Shown: piece by piece, positions 25,658 to 34,203 of the stretch
How the letters are laid out: the number at the start of each line of letters is the position of its first letter
How positions within the stretch are numbered: position 1 is the stretch's first letter
DNA from: Oscillospiraceae bacterium
GTDB lineage: Bacteria > Bacillota > Clostridia > Oscillospirales > CAG-272
Assembly (NCBI GenBank): GCA_015064695.1
Contig: SVRS01000023.1
Location: forward strand, 1 to 37,452
Direction of reading: 5' to 3'
DNA length: 37,452 bases
The notes under the pieces: generated by a model
The model's database searches: none
Seen by the model: only the letters and a program-made list of their open reading frames with translations
Told to the model about the DNA's origin: nothing
Program-made: the position numbers and the translations under genes

Positions 25658-27046
25658 TTATTGCAAAGCAGTAAAATTTAGGATTTTGTCATCTTGGTTC
25701 CAGTCATTCTGCCACGGGCGGGTGGATATGTTGAACGCTCGTTTGTATTCGGCTTCGTAGGTATCCGAGTCGATAAAGACCATCCTGCCGTCCGACAGCA
25801 TTTTTCTGACGTGGTTATCTATGTACAGGCAGGCTGTTTTCTTGAATTCTCCTTCGGAGGTCAACTCAAAGGCGGTGTATTCATTGCTTGACCAATCAAA
25901 GTTCGGATAACTCATCACCAGCAGTCGATTGTTCTCATCCAGACGGACACTCAAATCGTATCCTCGCCGCCAGAGTAGGACGGGGACACCGTCCTTTTGA
26001 GTGAAGATGGCGAGGAGCTTGTCATTTTCGGTCATAATGATCAACTCGTCGCGACCGTCTTTGTTGAGATCCTTGTAGGCGTAGCCGAAGGTGTTGAGAT
26101 GAACCTCATCGCCGGTTATGGAGTCGTTTTGGCTTCCGCAGGCAAAGAGCAGATGGTTATAGAGCTGGAACTCCTCATCGGAGTCCACCTTCATGAGATG
26201 ATCGTATGCGCCGACTCGCCATTCATTCTCTGAAAAAGCGCGAATGGTGGGCATCATGGCAGTCAGAGTGGAGAGGATGGCATCGTAGTCGGACAGATCG
26301 AGTTCAGGAGCGGTAGGAGAGGGTTGAGAATTGTCGGTCAAGGCTGATTTGAAGCGCAGACCGCTCTTTTTTGTGATGACGGAATATGCTTTTTGCAGGG
26401 CGTTGATTTTTTCTTGATTGCTGAAATACTCTCCCTCAACCAGCTCTCGGCGTTCTCCGTTTTCCACCGCGTAGGCTTCATCTGCCGTATAATCCGTGAA
26501 GTAGGACAGATAGGTTTCCATGCCGCCGTTTTTGAAGTAGGAATAATGATACTGATCCCCGGTCAGTTTTCCTTCGCTTCGGAGGATGCGGTGGGTAAGG
26601 ATGGTTCCGTCCTCCATGAGAATGGCCAGCTTGCCGCCATTGGCGCGGTAGTTTTCTACCAGATGAGGTGTCCCTTCGATACAGGTGTAAAGGCCGTACA
26701 GGGTGCCGTCACGCTTCATGAGAAAGCACTCGTATGTCCCGTCGCTGTCCAAATCGCGGAAGGCGTAGCCCATGTCGCTAACTTCCTCGTACTCCATTTC
26801 GGGGAGAATCGCTTGCAGGGATGCAAACAAGTCATTTGATAGGCCTTTGGTGGCGGGGGATTCTGCGGCGGCGGGGTCTCCGCCCTCGCTTTGGGTCTTC
26901 AGGAGCAGGGCGTATTCCTTAAGAAGCTTTTCATAAGCAATGTCGGGGTTATGGTCTGAGGGATGCTTGCGAGAGCAGGCTGTGAAGGGAAGAAGCAGGG
27001 CAGCGCATAGTATGGCGCATAGGATGGGGGACAGTTTTTTTTTCAT
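25658..27046 (-). CDS. Lipoprotein with two Asp-rich (EF-hand/FG-GAP-like) repeats
   Basis: 462-residue exported lipoprotein with signal ending FTAC (Cys24). The mature protein appears to be an internal duplication: each half has a loop of the calcium-binding DxDxDG type, DLDSDGTYECFLMKRDGTLYGLYT (about residue 97) and DLNKDGRDELIIMTENDKLLAIFT (about 325), followed by similar strands. Each half opens with a stretch ending in a multi-helix segment (LQAILPEMEYEE; LTAMMPTIRAFSENEW). Such loops occur in FG-GAP/VCBS-type beta-propeller proteins of clostridia. Function is unknown. AAAGGAGA precedes the ATG and a consensus promoter lies 80 nt further upstream. Confidence 0.82.
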   Translation of the reverse strand: MKKKLSPILCAILCAALLLPFTACSRKHPSDHNPDIAYEKLLKEYALLLKTQSEGGDPAAAESPATKGLSNDLFASLQAILPEMEYEEVSDMGYAFRDLDSDGTYECFLMKRDGTLYGLYTCIEGTPHLVENYRANGGKLAILMEDGTILTHRILRSEGKLTGDQYHYSYFKNGGMETYLSYFTDYTADEAYAVENGERRELVEGEYFSNQEKINALQKAYSVITKKSGLRFKSALTDNSQPSPTAPELDLSDYDAILSTLTAMMPTIRAFSENEWRVGAYDHLMKVDSDEEFQLYNHLLFACGSQNDSITGDEVHLNTFGYAYKDLNKDGRDELIIMTENDKLLAIFTQKDGVPVLLWRRGYDLSVRLDENNRLLVMSYPNFDWSSNEYTAFELTSEGEFKKTACLYIDNHVRKMLSDGRMVFIDSDTYEAEYKRAFNISTRPWQNDWNQDDKILNFTALQ

Positions 27047-27102
27047 AAAAGGTCTCCTTTGCTAGAAAATGGGGGCTCTAACTATATAGACACGAAAAAG
27101 TG

Positions 27103-27116
27103 CGGAAAGCTTTCCG
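27103..27116. promoter_or_regulatory. Perfect 14-bp palindrome downstream of the lipoprotein promoter
   Basis: CGGAAAGCTTTCCG lies about 13 nt downstream of the -10 of the leftward lipoprotein promoter. It could be an operator or a small hairpin in the 5' leader. The palindrome is visible; the role is inference. Confidence 0.4.
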
Positions 27117-27128
27117 GGATCTGAAATG

Positions 27129-27157
27129 ATTATATCATTTTTGAGATCTTTTGTCAA
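27129..27157 (-). promoter_or_regulatory. Consensus promoter for the leftward lipoprotein gene
   Basis: On the minus strand TTGACA (27157-27152), a 17-nt spacer and TATAAT (27134-27129), matching the vegetative consensus at every position. Confidence 0.92.
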
Positions 27158-27226
27158 TCTCCGCATATTTCTGCCGATTTTTGTGAAAACCCCACAAAAA
27201 ATCTGCCCGAAACCCCATTTTCCCCC

Positions 27227-27255
27227 TTGCAAATCAAGGGAAAATATGCTATACT
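27227..27255 (+). promoter_or_regulatory. Promoter for alr, divergent from the lipoprotein promoter
   Basis: TTGCAA (27227-27232), a 17-nt spacer and TATACT (27250-27255), about 80 nt before the alr ATG. Confidence 0.8.
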
Positions 27256-27335
27256 AAAACAAAGAAGCTTTTCCACATCCCACACCCTACGACAACCGTT
27301 TTCAGCAATCCGAAAACCATAGAATCGAGAACACC

Positions 27336-28592
27336 ATGAATCATATTCGTCTCCACGAGGATTTTCCTATGCTGCCCGGCCTGAGGGCACGCGCCGTTAT
27401 TGATACTTCAGCCCTTATTCGCAATTACCACGCCCTCCTGGATCCCGTTCGGGAGGTCTCCCCTCATACTCAACCCATCGCCGTTGTCAAGGCCGATGCC
27501 TACGGTCACGGTATCCGCCCCGTGGTGGGGGCTCTCTACGGAGAGGGGTGCCGCTTCTTTGCGGTAGCCTGCCTGGAGGAGGCCGTTGCCCTTCGCCGTC
27601 TGCTTCGCGAGCTGACCGAGGAGCCCGATTCGGCCACCGAAATTCTCATTCTGGGCTATTCTGCCCCCGAAAACGCCGCTATTTTGGCCCGTCACGGCAT
27701 TACGGCCACTCTTCTTTCCGAGGATCATGCTCGCCGCCTGCAGACCTTTGCCAAGGATGCGGGCGTACGGGTGAAGGTACACGCCGCCCTGGATACCGGC
27801 ATGAACCGTATCGGCTACCCCGCCCACAACGAGGGGGAGATTTCCGAGACGGTGGAGTCTCTGACCGATCTGTTTGCGGGAGGGGAGGCAGCCGGGCTGA
27901 TCCCCGACGGCCTGTTTACCCATTTCGCCCGGGCCGACGAGGACTATGACACCGAGATGAATACCCCCGACAGTCTGACCATGACCCAGTACGCCCGCTA
28001 CCGTAAGGTGCTGGAGGGGCTTAACGCGCGGGGCATTACCCCGAGAGTCTGCCACGTCTGCAACAGCGCGGCGGCCATTCGTTTTCCCTACGCCCTGCCC
28101 GAGGGGTGCATGGACGCGGTGCGGCTGGGCATCAATCTGTACGGATACGGGGTTAATTTTCCACAGGAGACCGGGACGACATCCCCTATTGCCCATACCG
28201 AGCCGGTCATGAAGCTGGAGACGGTGGTGACCCACATCCACACTCTCCACCCCGGAGAGACCGTGGGCTACGGCGGTACCTTTTCTGCCGCATCTCCCCG
28301 CAGGCTGGCGACCTTACCCATCGGCTACGCCGACGGCTGGATCCGGGATTTTTCAGGGGCGGCCGTGACCTTCCACACCGCCGATGGGGACGTGACCGCT
28401 CCCATCGTGGGCCGTGTCTGCATGGACCAGTGCATGGCCGATGTGACCGACCTACCCGTGGACGTAAGCTGTCGCGTGACCCTGTTCGGACAGACCTCGG
28501 AGGAGCTGGAGGCCTTGGCCAAAAGGGCTGATACCATCACCTACGAGCTTCTGTGTCTAATTACTGCCCGCATTCCGCGGGTCTATTCCTGA
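27336..28592 (+). CDS. alr: Alanine racemase
   Basis: PLP enzyme that makes D-alanine for peptidoglycan. The 418 residues are slightly longer than the usual 360-390. PLP-binding Lys52 is in AVVKADAYGHG. The N-terminal TIM barrel has LDTGMNRIG and LFTHFARAD, and the catalytic tyrosine of the second subunit face is Tyr312 in GETVGYGGTFSA. The PIGYADGW and GRVCMDQCMADVT motifs follow. There is only a weak ribosome site before ATG 27336; starting at the in-frame Met12 would shorten it to 407. Followed within seven bases by the possible ATG of the DUF5722-like gene, so the two are probably cotranscribed. Confidence 0.97.
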   Translation: MNHIRLHEDFPMLPGLRARAVIDTSALIRNYHALLDPVREVSPHTQPIAVVKADAYGHGIRPVVGALYGEGCRFFAVACLEEAVALRRLLRELTEEPDSATEILILGYSAPENAAILARHGITATLLSEDHARRLQTFAKDAGVRVKVHAALDTGMNRIGYPAHNEGEISETVESLTDLFAGGEAAGLIPDGLFTHFARADEDYDTEMNTPDSLTMTQYARYRKVLEGLNARGITPRVCHVCNSAAAIRFPYALPEGCMDAVRLGINLYGYGVNFPQETGTTSPIAHTEPVMKLETVVTHIHTLHPGETVGYGGTFSAASPRRLATLPIGYADGWIRDFSGAAVTFHTADGDVTAPIVGRVCMDQCMADVTDLPVDVSCRVTLFGQTSEELEALAKRADTITYELLCLITARIPRVYS

Positions 28593-28613
28593 TGAGTAAT
28601 GGAGGAGATTTCC

Positions 28614-30956
28614 ATGATTCGACGTTACCGATATGCTTTCCTGCTCTGTCTGTTCTGCCTGGCTCTTCTCGGCTTGGCGGGCTGTCGGACGGCTTCCTCC
28701 TCTGCGGAGGTGAACGCCGTGACAGCGGTGATTTCCGACGGAGAGGGAATGCTCCGCATTGAGGCGGCCTTGACCGAGAGCTTTTTGCGCGAATACGAGG
28801 GAAAAAACGTGTACCTGTTTGAGCTTCCCTCAGCATATACCATGGATGCGGATCTCAGAAGCCTGGATCCTATCGCCCACTGCAAGGCGGACGGAAGCCT
28901 GAGCTTTTCCTGTACGGCCTACGACGGCGTTCGTTCCCGTCTTTTTTCGTCCTTTCTTCTCGCATCCTATGATGGGGATACGCAGACCTACACGGCCATT
29001 ACCACGCCCCTGGCTGTGAGTGATTTTGCCACCGAGGAGACTGCTCCCGACGAGAAGGCGGAGGTCTCCATCAAGGGAGTTATATCGGATTCTCCCTATG
29101 ACGCGGTGTTGTTGGGCGCGGCCCACACCGTAGTGGACGTACATATGGACGAGCTGATCCTGGAGAACTGGCAGGAGGGGGCGGTTCCGTATATCTGGAA
29201 CGGTCTGACGGCCTACGTGGATGGGGAGGCTCTTGCCCGCCTGGACAAGCAGATCTCGGCTTATACCGGGATGGATGACATACGGGTTTACCTGCGCTTT
29301 CTGTTGCGGACACCTGCCGAGGAGCAGACGAATATTCCCTTGTGTCTGTATCTGCCCACGGACGGAGAGGCGGAGGGGAGCTCCTACCGTGCCGTGAACA
29401 TGGGAGATAGTCGGGCGGCCGACATCATGGAGGGCTTTTTGAACTTCATGGCGGATCGCTACGCATCGCCCGAGGACGGCTCGAGACCCGTGGAGAATTT
29501 CGTAATGGGATACCGTGTCAACTGTGCCGATCCGTACAACGGCGGCGGGAGCATGGATCTGGCCGAGTACGTACGGAATTACGAGAAGCTGATGCGGGTG
29601 GCTCACGTGGCGCTCCGATCCCATTCCGCAGGTGGATGCGTCTATATTTCTCTGGATTCCTGCCGTACGGGAGAGGCGGCGGCCCGGGGAAGATGGGATA
29701 TTCCCGCCTTCCTGTCGGCCTTCAACGGGGAATGCGAGCTGTTGGGAAATTTCGATTGGAGGGTGGCCTGTGAATTGTACGTGGATCCCACCCGTTCGGA
29801 TATCTGGGTCGAGGATGCGAAACGGGACAGCGCGTACTACACGGTTCACAGTCTGAGAAACCTGACCGATCTGTTGGCCTCGGATCAGTACCGTACTCCG
29901 GACGGGGAAAACCGAGGGGTTATGATCAGCGGTTTTGCGGTTCCCGCCCTGGACGGAAGCGGTGATCCCTCGGAGGAGGGGGAGATCCTGCAGGCTGCCG
30001 CCTACGCTTACGCCTATCTGACCTGCGCCCAAAATCCCGGCGTGGAGGCCTTGATCTATAGCTCGTACGCTGACGGATCGGCGGAGGATGTCTGCGGTAT
30101 CTGGAAGGCAGAGGAAACGGAGGACGGACTGCGGATCTCCGGAAAAAGACGGTTATACGAGGTTTTCCGACAAATGGACACCGCAGGAGCGGCTATGCTG
30201 TCCGAGGATATAGCCGCCGTGGTGGGGGATGCCTACGTCCATCTGGAATTGTCCATGGCGGGCAAGCTACCTCCCGTGACGGTGGTGGCAGGAGGGGCGG
30301 AGCGACGGGATTTTGAGTCCGAGCATCCTCGTTCGGAGGAGGTGCTTCTGTTCAATCGCGGAACCCTTCACGGCTTTGAGGGAATCGGATCTCTGCTTCA
30401 CATGGAGCTGGTTTCCGCCGAGACCCTGGGCACCATCAATCTCCACGGATGCTTTGATCCCTCCGAGTCCGCTGTAAATCAGCCCATGGGCATGCAGGTT
30501 ATCCTGCCTGCGTCGGATATACTGGGCGGCAAGAAGCTGCTATTGGATCTGTATGCGGGAGGAGAGGACGCTTCGGTCAAGGCATCAAGGATCACCCTGC
30601 GGCTGACCCGCTTCTCCAAGGGCTCGACGGGCGATGGAGACGGTGAAATTCTCTACGAGGCCTCTGTGGGCGATATCCGCGATGGCGTTTGGCACACCCT
30701 GGCCTTTGACGTGGGCGGGTTTACCACGCTTTTGGATAGCGATGATGAGGTTTCCATGATGCTTCTGATGGACTACGGAGGCGGAGCAAGCGATTGCTCA
30801 TCGGCATACCTGGGGTTAGCCGGGGTATACGTGTCGGGCAACGCGGCGGCCGCCAAGCATTCCACGGGGTTGGTAATCGGCGTCGTGGCCGCCCTGTCGG
30901 TCGTGGTGATCGGCGTGTTCGTATTCCTGCTCATCCGCTACCGTCGCCGCCGTTGA
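28614..30956 (+). CDS. Large surface lipoprotein with DUF5722-like glycoside-hydrolase-type domain and C-terminal membrane anchor
   Basis: 780 residues from ATG 28614, preceded by GGAGGAG; an ATG at 28599 lies within that site. The signal peptide ends LAGC (Cys24), a lipobox. The central part (about 175-510) has the look of DUF5722, a TIM-barrel-like family tied to glycan breakdown: VMGYRVNCADPYNGGGSMDLAEYVRNYEKLMRVAHVALRS, CVYISLDSC, WDIPAFLSAFNGECELLGNFDWRVACELYVDP. A beta-rich domain (about 560-740) resembles a carbohydrate-binding jelly roll (LLFNRGTLHGFEGIGS). A C-terminal membrane helix with a basic RYRRRR tail ends the protein. Carrying both a lipobox and a C-terminal anchor is odd. 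Polysaccharide contact is likely; the exact activity is unknown. Confidence 0.65.
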   Translation: MIRRYRYAFLLCLFCLALLGLAGCRTASSSAEVNAVTAVISDGEGMLRIEAALTESFLREYEGKNVYLFELPSAYTMDADLRSLDPIAHCKADGSLSFSCTAYDGVRSRLFSSFLLASYDGDTQTYTAITTPLAVSDFATEETAPDEKAEVSIKGVISDSPYDAVLLGAAHTVVDVHMDELILENWQEGAVPYIWNGLTAYVDGEALARLDKQISAYTGMDDIRVYLRFLLRTPAEEQTNIPLCLYLPTDGEAEGSSYRAVNMGDSRAADIMEGFLNFMADRYASPEDGSRPVENFVMGYRVNCADPYNGGGSMDLAEYVRNYEKLMRVAHVALRSHSAGGCVYISLDSCRTGEAAARGRWDIPAFLSAFNGECELLGNFDWRVACELYVDPTRSDIWVEDAKRDSAYYTVHSLRNLTDLLASDQYRTPDGENRGVMISGFAVPALDGSGDPSEEGEILQAAAYAYAYLTCAQNPGVEALIYSSYADGSAEDVCGIWKAEETEDGLRISGKRRLYEVFRQMDTAGAAMLSEDIAAVVGDAYVHLELSMAGKLPPVTVVAGGAERRDFESEHPRSEEVLLFNRGTLHGFEGIGSLLHMELVSAETLGTINLHGCFDPSESAVNQPMGMQVILPASDILGGKKLLLDLYAGGEDASVKASRITLRLTRFSKGSTGDGDGEILYEASVGDIRDGVWHTLAFDVGGFTTLLDSDDEVSMMLLMDYGGGASDCSSAYLGLAGVYVSGNAAAAKHSTGLVIGVVAALSVVVIGVFVFLLIRYRRRR

Positions 30957-30990
30957 GTACAGGCTTCAAAATAACCGAAAGGGAGCGAGT

Positions 30991-31572
30991 ATGATCTACG
31001 ATATTACGCAGGAGCTGTTTTCCTGCAAGGTTTACCCCGGTGACCCCGCCCCTGCCTATCAGGTGCTGGGGGAGATCACCAAGGGGGACAAGTGCAATTT
31101 GACTGCTTTTTCCATGTGCGCCCATAACGGGACTCACATTGATGCCCCTGCCCATTTTCTGGTCAACGGTAAGACGGTTGATCAGTTGGACCCTGCTGCC
31201 TTTTTGGGGGATTGCTACGTTACCCGCCACGAGGGGGACGTGACCGCCGAGGATGCCCGCCGTATGCTGGGCTACGCCGAGGCTGCGGGTGCGCCCGATC
31301 GTTTGCTCATCGCGGGGAAGGCGACCATAACTCTGGAGGCGGCCTGCGTGTTTGCGGAGGCGAAGATCAAGCTCATCGGCAACGAGAGCCAGACCGTGGG
31401 TCCCGAGGATGCGCCGATGCTGGTGCATCTGGTACTGATGAACGCCGATATTGTGATCCTGGAGGGAGCGGTGCTTTCCCGCGTGCCTGCGGGCAAGTAT
31501 TTCCTCTCAGCGGCTCCTTTGAATTTAGGGGGCTGTGAGGGGGCACCCTGCAGGGCCATGCTGATCGGTTAA
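30991..31572 (+). CDS. Cyclase-family metal-dependent hydrolase (kynurenine formamidase-like)
   Basis: 193-residue soluble protein of the cyclase/KynB family (PF04199), metal-dependent amide hydrolases. The family motif HNGTHIDAPAHF gives the ligands His45, His49, Asp51 and His55. The N-terminal IYDITQELFSCKVYPGDPAP is typical (the D-S/T-PGDP start). There is no kynurenine pathway in view, so the true substrate is unknown. ATG 30991 follows AAAGGGAG, 34 nt after the previous stop, so it could be part of the alr-DUF5722 transcript. A miniature repeat element lies 12 nt after the stop. Confidence 0.9.
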   Translation: MIYDITQELFSCKVYPGDPAPAYQVLGEITKGDKCNLTAFSMCAHNGTHIDAPAHFLVNGKTVDQLDPAAFLGDCYVTRHEGDVTAEDARRMLGYAEAAGAPDRLLIAGKATITLEAACVFAEAKIKLIGNESQTVGPEDAPMLVHLVLMNADIVILEGAVLSRVPAGKYFLSAAPLNLGGCEGAPCRAMLIG

Positions 31573-31584
31573 ACGGATTTTGTA

Positions 31585-31780
31585 AAGGGGACCTCTAAAA
31601 ATTCATCGCATGGAGAATCGACGGAATCTTTTCCGTTTGCCCACGAAGTGGGCGCTTCACCAAAAATCCTTCGCGTAGACTCCACTACGCGCGCGGACTT
31701 TTGTTGCGTCTGACGAAAAAACTTCTCGCCGCCGAGTTCACCCGGCTCTCTCCGCACGCCGAATATTTAGAGGTCCCCTT
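31585..31780 (+). repeat. MITE-like element with GGGGACCTCT terminal inverted repeats, copy 2
   Basis: 196 bp with 20-bp ends differing at one position (left AAGGGGACCTCTAAAAATTC; right, inverted, AAGGGGACCTCTAAATATTC). TA stands on both sides, fitting a TA target duplication as in Tc1/mariner (IS630)-type elements. Compared with copy 1 it has an extra GCCCAC/GTGGGC hairpin and an inserted GAGTTCACCCGG segment. The 62-codon minus-strand ORF inside is shared with copy 1 only because of the repeat and is not a gene. Confidence 0.9.
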
Positions 31781-31864
31781 TAGAAAACGGAATACCGTAC
31801 ACAAACAAAGAAACGAAATTTCAAATTAAAGACGCAGAAATTGTAAAGATAGAGACATAAAGAA

Positions 31865-31898
31865 TGCCCCGACAGACCGTATCAAAATCTGTCGGGGC
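31865..31898. terminator. Terminator-like hairpin after the cyclase gene and repeat
   Basis: GCCCCGACAGA (31865-31875) pairs perfectly with TCTGTCGGGGC (31888-31898), followed by a T-rich stretch (TGCTTATTTGTTTT). May end the rightward alr-cyclase transcript and the leftward esterase transcript. Confidence 0.75.
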
Positions 31899-31931
31899 TG
31901 CTTATTTGTTTTCTGCGGATGGTTTTTATAT

Positions 31932-31998
31932 CCGTAGGGGAGACCTGCGGTCTCCCGCGGGCGAACCGCCGAGCTTGCTCGAATGTTCGCCCCTACCG
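31932..31998. repeat. GTAGGGGCG-type palindromic repeat, copy B
   Basis: The outer arms CCGTAGGGG / CCCCTACCG enclose two hairpins, GGGAGACC/GGTCTCCC and GGGCGAAC/GTTCGCCC with an inner GAGC/GCTC. Same family as the palindromes at 23437-23526 and 36697-36746. Intergenic; no coding content between 31781 and 32084. Confidence 0.8.
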
Positions 31999-32084
31999 TG
32001 TGTTCGGTAAATATTTCGTGATTTCTCCGCTAAGAACATCGCGCTTTGATCGGGGCGGATTTTTGGCAGGGATTATGATACCGT

Positions 32085-32852
32085 TCAACCCGTGATCTCG
32101 GTGAACTTTTCGAAGTAGCGGCGGCCCAGCTCGTAGATAGCCGGGCGGGAGAAGTGGATGATGTCCCCGTTGCCCCAGCCCAGGGGATGGTCGATGGCTT
32201 CCTGGGCGTTGGACTTGAGGCCGTCGGTCTCCACGAAGGCGGCGGGGGTGCAATCATGGCAGACGGCGCGGATGGCGTCCAGCACGGGGGCGCAGATCTC
32301 GGCGTTGACGTCTCTCCAATCATGGACGAAATCCCCTGCGATGAAGGGCAGGTTGGGCACGTCAAAGGCGGTTCTGACCGACTCCACCAGGGTCTTCAGA
32401 TGGTTATAGTGCTGGTCAAAGGTGGCATGAAGGCCCGCGTCGGTCTCGCCCTGATGCCACAGGAAGGCGACGAGGCGGTTTTCGGGGTTAAGTGCCAGCG
32501 CGGTGCGGATCATTTCCATCATGTGGAGGTAGAGGTCATCGGTGAGCTTCCAGCGGTTATCCAGAAAGCCCGTACCGCCCACGGCCGCCCGCAGGATGAG
32601 TAGCTTGCGGTCCCCGGCCAGACGGCCGGCATTTACGTATTCCCGCGCGAAGGGAAGGGAAAAATTTGCCTGGATGCCGTTGCCCGCCACCTTTTCTACG
32701 GCCAGAGAGATGGTGTCATTTTCATTCATGTACCAGACACGGCCGTCGGGGCTGTAGGGTGCCTCCAAGTGGCCGAAGGCGTAGCCCTCGGAATTGGATT
32801 GGCCGGCCTGGATGATCACGTCAAATGCTTCTTTGCTGAAATCCTTGAGCAT
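32085..32852 (-). CDS. SASA-family (sialate O-acetylesterase-like) carbohydrate esterase
   Basis: Predicted serine esterase of the SGNH type that removes O-acetyl groups from sugars (PF03629; CE6/sialate esterase relatives). The 255 residues have the nucleophile Ser19 in IIQAGQSNSEG, the glycine/oxyanion region RAAVGGTGF, LWHQGETDA (132-139) with the block-III Gln-Gly-Glu, and the DxxH pair Asp230/His233 in GDIIHF. No signal peptide is seen, so it would act inside the cell, perhaps on imported deacetylation substrates. A GAAAGGAA site precedes the ATG on the minus strand. Downstream of the membrane-protein gene and on the same strand, separated by 52 nt. Confidence 0.88.
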   Translation of the reverse strand: MLKDFSKEAFDVIIQAGQSNSEGYAFGHLEAPYSPDGRVWYMNENDTISLAVEKVAGNGIQANFSLPFAREYVNAGRLAGDRKLLILRAAVGGTGFLDNRWKLTDDLYLHMMEMIRTALALNPENRLVAFLWHQGETDAGLHATFDQHYNHLKTLVESVRTAFDVPNLPFIAGDFVHDWRDVNAEICAPVLDAIRAVCHDCTPAAFVETDGLKSNAQEAIDHPLGWGNGDIIHFSRPAIYELGRRYFEKFTEITG

Positions 32853-32904
32853 ATGGAGAGGTTTCCTTTCGTATTGTATTTTGTCTTCACGTTTTACGGG
32901 TGCT

Positions 32905-34053
32905 TTAAGGGGCGGGGGGCTGATCTTCCGGAGCCGCGTCGTTTGTGACCGGCTCGTTTACGGCAGGCTCGTTTACGGCCGGCTTGTTTATAGCCGGCTT
33001 GTTTACAGCCGTGTCATCCGCAACAGAGGCGTTTACCGCTGTGTCGTTTGAGCCCGGGGCATCTGCAATCGGGTCATCGGGGGCAGACGTTTGGACTATG
33101 GGTATGCCGGCGGAAGCATTGGGGGCGGCGGGCATGGGAGCCGCAGAGTCTGCGGTGCGGCGCTTACGGCGCGCGGAGCAGGTGCGGGCGATGCCGCAGA
33201 TCAGAATGACGATCCACAGGACGACGAAAAGGGTGACCAGCATAAGCTCGTGAATCTTTTCGTAGGGATTCGTCAAAAAGAGCTTGAAATAGGTAGCCGT
33301 TTTGGTTTTGGATTGAAGAACGTAGGCGGGAAGCATAAAAACGGCGAACAGAACCGAGCAGATCAAGTGGGTCAGAGAGACGGACAGAGTGAAGGCTGCC
33401 GGACGGTAGGGCTTGGTGAAGGCGTACACCACGGCCAGCAGGCACCACAGGCAAGGGAAAACGACGTAGGCTGCGATGGTTCCGGTGGACGTGCTTGCCC
33501 GGACGATCTCCAGGATCAAGCCGGTGAGGGTGTGAAACCAAAGCACCCAGAGAATTCCTCGCATGATGTCCAAAAAGCGGCCGCGGGCGGGAGACACGGG
33601 ATCCGGTTCGATGGTGTAGCCCTTTTTGGCCTTCTTTCTTTCCTTGCGCTTAGGCTCGCCCGCGCGGACGGCTTGGGTAATGGTGATGGGAAGAAGGAGC
33701 AGGACCCAGGGGAACAGAGTCATGATGAGAAGCATCAGAGCCGAGCGATCTGCGCCGGGCCAGCACAGAGACAGGCGGTCCCGGTAACAGACAAAGGCAA
33801 TGAACGCCAAAAGGAGCTGGGTGGGGAGAAAGGCCAGCAGACAGAGCCACGGCGAGCGGACCCGCCGGAATTCCAGGGAGGCGTACAGGCAAACGGCGGC
33901 CAGTAAAAGTGAGATTGTGCCTGAGATCAAGGCAAGCTGTCCGATGGGGAGCGCGGCCAAAGGTGCCCCGAAGCGGAGCAGGAGAAAAACGGAGGCGTTG
34001 AAGCCGACTGCAATTCCCAGGGCTTTTCCCATGGAGGACTTGAAAAATTTCAT
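32905..34053 (-). CDS. Multi-pass membrane protein with repetitive C-terminal tail
   Basis: 382 residues from the ATG at 34053 (MKFFKSSMGKALG...); a GTG at 34104 would add 17 residues, and neither has a strong ribosome site. There are about eight hydrophobic segments arranged as two groups of four around a basic cytosolic loop (GEPKRKERKKAKKGY, about 150). After the last helix (LVTLFVVLWIVILICGIA) comes a cytosolic-side low-complexity tail rich in Ala, Pro, Asn and Asp. It includes 5-residue repeats (NKPAI/NKPAV/NEPAV/NEPV) encoded by a 15-bp tandem repeat at 32945-33015. No family recognised. Confidence 0.72.
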   Translation of the reverse strand: MKFFKSSMGKALGIAVGFNASVFLLLRFGAPLAALPIGQLALISGTISLLLAAVCLYASLEFRRVRSPWLCLLAFLPTQLLLAFIAFVCYRDRLSLCWPGADRSALMLLIMTLFPWVLLLLPITITQAVRAGEPKRKERKKAKKGYTIEPDPVSPARGRFLDIMRGILWVLWFHTLTGLILEIVRASTSTGTIAAYVVFPCLWCLLAVVYAFTKPYRPAAFTLSVSLTHLICSVLFAVFMLPAYVLQSKTKTATYFKLFLTNPYEKIHELMLVTLFVVLWIVILICGIARTCSARRKRRTADSAAPMPAAPNASAGIPIVQTSAPDDPIADAPGSNDTAVNASVADDTAVNKPAINKPAVNEPAVNEPVTNDAAPEDQPPAP

Positions 34054-34122
34054 AGCTATGAACCGTACCAATCCATTATATTCAATATTTGAAAAAAACT
34101 GCACAGAAGCCTATGCCCCTTG

Positions 34123-34151
34123 ATTATAGCACATTTTTTTTCGTAGGGCAA
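34123..34151 (-). promoter_or_regulatory. Leftward promoter for the membrane-protein gene
   Basis: On the minus strand TTGCCC (34151-34146), a 17-nt spacer and TATAAT (34128-34123). It is divergent from the promoter at 34204. Confidence 0.7.
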
Positions 34152-34203
34152 GTACTAAATGACAAAAAAAATATTTTTTATTAAAGTTTTTGGGTGAAAA
34201 TGC

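Noticed and set aside
32905..34053. Membrane protein as a known transporter or sensor
   Set aside because: Eight or so helices and a charged loop are visible, but no transporter, kinase or sensor motif could be recognised.
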